Below are positions 43,577 through 44,081 of a DNA stretch of 44,081 bases, one piece after another. The stretch spans positions 1-44,081 of the forward strand of contig JALFCW010000098.1 in the NCBI GenBank assembly GCA_022771625.1, given 5' to 3'. Source of the DNA: Prevotella sp. (GTDB lineage: Bacteria; Bacteroidota; Bacteroidia; Bacteroidales; Bacteroidaceae). Numbering within the stretch: position 1 is the stretch's first letter; every line of letters starts with the position of its first letter. The notes beneath the pieces are model-generated. The model made no database searches. It had not been told where the DNA came from and worked only from the letters and a program-made list of their open reading frames with translations. Position numbers and translations under genes: made by a program.

Positions 43577-43675
43577 CATCATAATTAAATACTCATCATT
43601 TATATGGGTGGCGACGGCAATGCTGTCGCCACCTTTTTTCGTGAATAATCCCCAGAAATGTTTGGAGGTTTCATT
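43577..43675 (+). repeat. 99-bp direct repeat, right copy
   Basis: Second copy of 42777-42875 with 3 mismatches. It carries an intact terminator at 43607-43639 that ends the two-gene module. Confidence 0.92.
43607..43639 (+). terminator. Intrinsic terminator of the two-gene module
   Basis: Same 12-bp stem, AAT loop and six-T tail as the terminator at 42807-42839. It starts 49 bp after the stop codon of the DUF6169-like gene. Confidence 0.88.
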
Positions 43676-43683
43676 TTAAAACT

Positions 43684-43718
43684 AAAGCCGCCTGATGCAT
43701 CACGCATCAGGCGGCTTT
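43684..43718. terminator. Bidirectional terminator after the ammonium transporter gene
   Basis: AAAGCCGCCTGATGC and GCATCAGGCGGCTTT form a perfect 15-bp stem with a 5-nt loop. It lies 20 bp from the stop of the ammonium transporter gene on the minus strand and can also block read-through from the left. Confidence 0.85.
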
Positions 43719-43737
43719 AAATGATAATATGATATGG

Positions 43738-44081
43738 TTACTTGCCGTTCTTGCGCTCGATATGTTGTTCGTATTCCGCAATTTCACGTTCACCTACGTG
43801 AGCAAGACCATAGTGTTCATCGTGCTGACTGTAGTCGAGACCAACACGCTCACTGTACTCAGACACACGCATCGGAATACAAAGGTCGATGAGCCAGTAA
43901 CCGAGGTAACTCATTACGAAGGTATATACAATCACCATCACCACGGCAAGGAGATGATAGAGGAAGATGATGAATCCTTCGGTAGTGCCAGCCACGAGAC
44001 CCTCTTGGATAAAGATACCCGTGAGCACCGTACCGAAGATACCACCTGTGCCGTGGGTGGGGAACACGTCGAGGGCATCGT
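43738..44081 (-). CDS. amtB: Ammonium transporter (Amt/AmtB family), C-terminal fragment
   Basis: The frame continues past the right edge of the window; about 114 residues are visible. DALDVFPTHGTGGIFGTVLTGIF matches the Amt signature around the second pore histidine (the His in THG). It is followed by the last TM segment (FIIFLYHLLAVVMVIVYTFVMSYLGYWLI) and a cytosolic tail (RVSEYSERVGLDYSQHDEHYGL) that matches the GLD-x-x-x-H-x-x-x-Y/G tail typical of Amt proteins. The protein conducts ammonium across the inner membrane, often with a P-II protein partner. Whether a glnK gene is adjacent cannot be seen. The GTG inside the visible part is internal, not a start. Confidence 0.9.
   Translation of the reverse strand, partial: DALDVFPTHGTGGIFGTVLTGIFIQEGLVAGTTEGFIIFLYHLLAVVMVIVYTFVMSYLGYWLIDLCIPMRVSEYSERVGLDYSQHDEHYGLAHVGEREIAEYEQHIERKNGK

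Noticed and set aside
42777..43675. Insertion sequence bounded by direct repeats
   Set aside because: No transposase is encoded between the repeats and there are no terminal inverted repeats; the repeats are far longer than target-site duplications.

Overview
The window looks like a chromosomal segment of a gut or rumen Bacteroidales bacterium, most likely Prevotellaceae (Prevotella/Segatella). Evidence: two SusC/SusD pairs, lipoproteins with acidic residues after the lipobox cysteine, a possible type IX secretion tail, and many Bacteroidetes-type promoters (TAnnTTTG) with few Shine-Dalgarno sites. I see no tRNA, rRNA, CRISPR array, IS element or phage gene.

Layout. 1-1060: partial nucleoside deaminase (-) and divergent tcdA (+). 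1227-18993: a hemicellulose locus. It has an intracellular GH43 and a GPH sugar symporter (-), divergent from a GH67 alpha-glucuronidase (+), then a membrane regulator, SusC, SusD, a large surface lipoprotein, a small secreted protein and an endo-arabinanase-like GH43. 19116-20684: an AAA-ATPase/PD-(D/E)XK protein (-). 21211-35131 (-): a starch/maltodextrin cluster in the order lacI, MFS sugar transporter, malQ, GH97, pullulanase, GH13 amylase, followed by an NhaD antiporter and a DMT permease. 35376-42762 (+): susC, susD, susE-like and susF-like genes divergent from lacI. 42926-43558: two small AT-rich genes between 99-bp direct repeats. 43738-44081: C-terminus of an ammonium transporter (-).

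How it works together. In the first locus, outer-membrane SusCD plus a multidomain glycan-binding lipoprotein should capture arabinose- or xylose-containing polymer. Secreted GH43 and periplasmic GH67 would trim it, the GPH symporter would import fragments and cytosolic GH43 would finish them. The regulator is unusual: it has periplasmic propellers, one TM segment and an AraC domain, but no kinase or receiver. A pair of GTTTGTCCACC half-sites 21 bp apart lies just upstream of the adjacent susC promoter. In the second locus, the SusCDEF surface complex and periplasmic GH13 and GH97 enzymes feed an MFS transporter and MalQ. A LacI-family protein probably controls both arms through TGYGCAATCGATTGCRCA palindromes, each about 61 bp upstream of a -7 element.

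Most interesting points: the kinase-less regulator and its probable operator; equal operator spacing at three promoters of the starch locus; a ligand-binding-like module shared by the lipoprotein and the GH43; a possible terminator/antiterminator element ahead of the regulator; the repeat-flanked two-gene module; and two unusual palindromic repeat elements.
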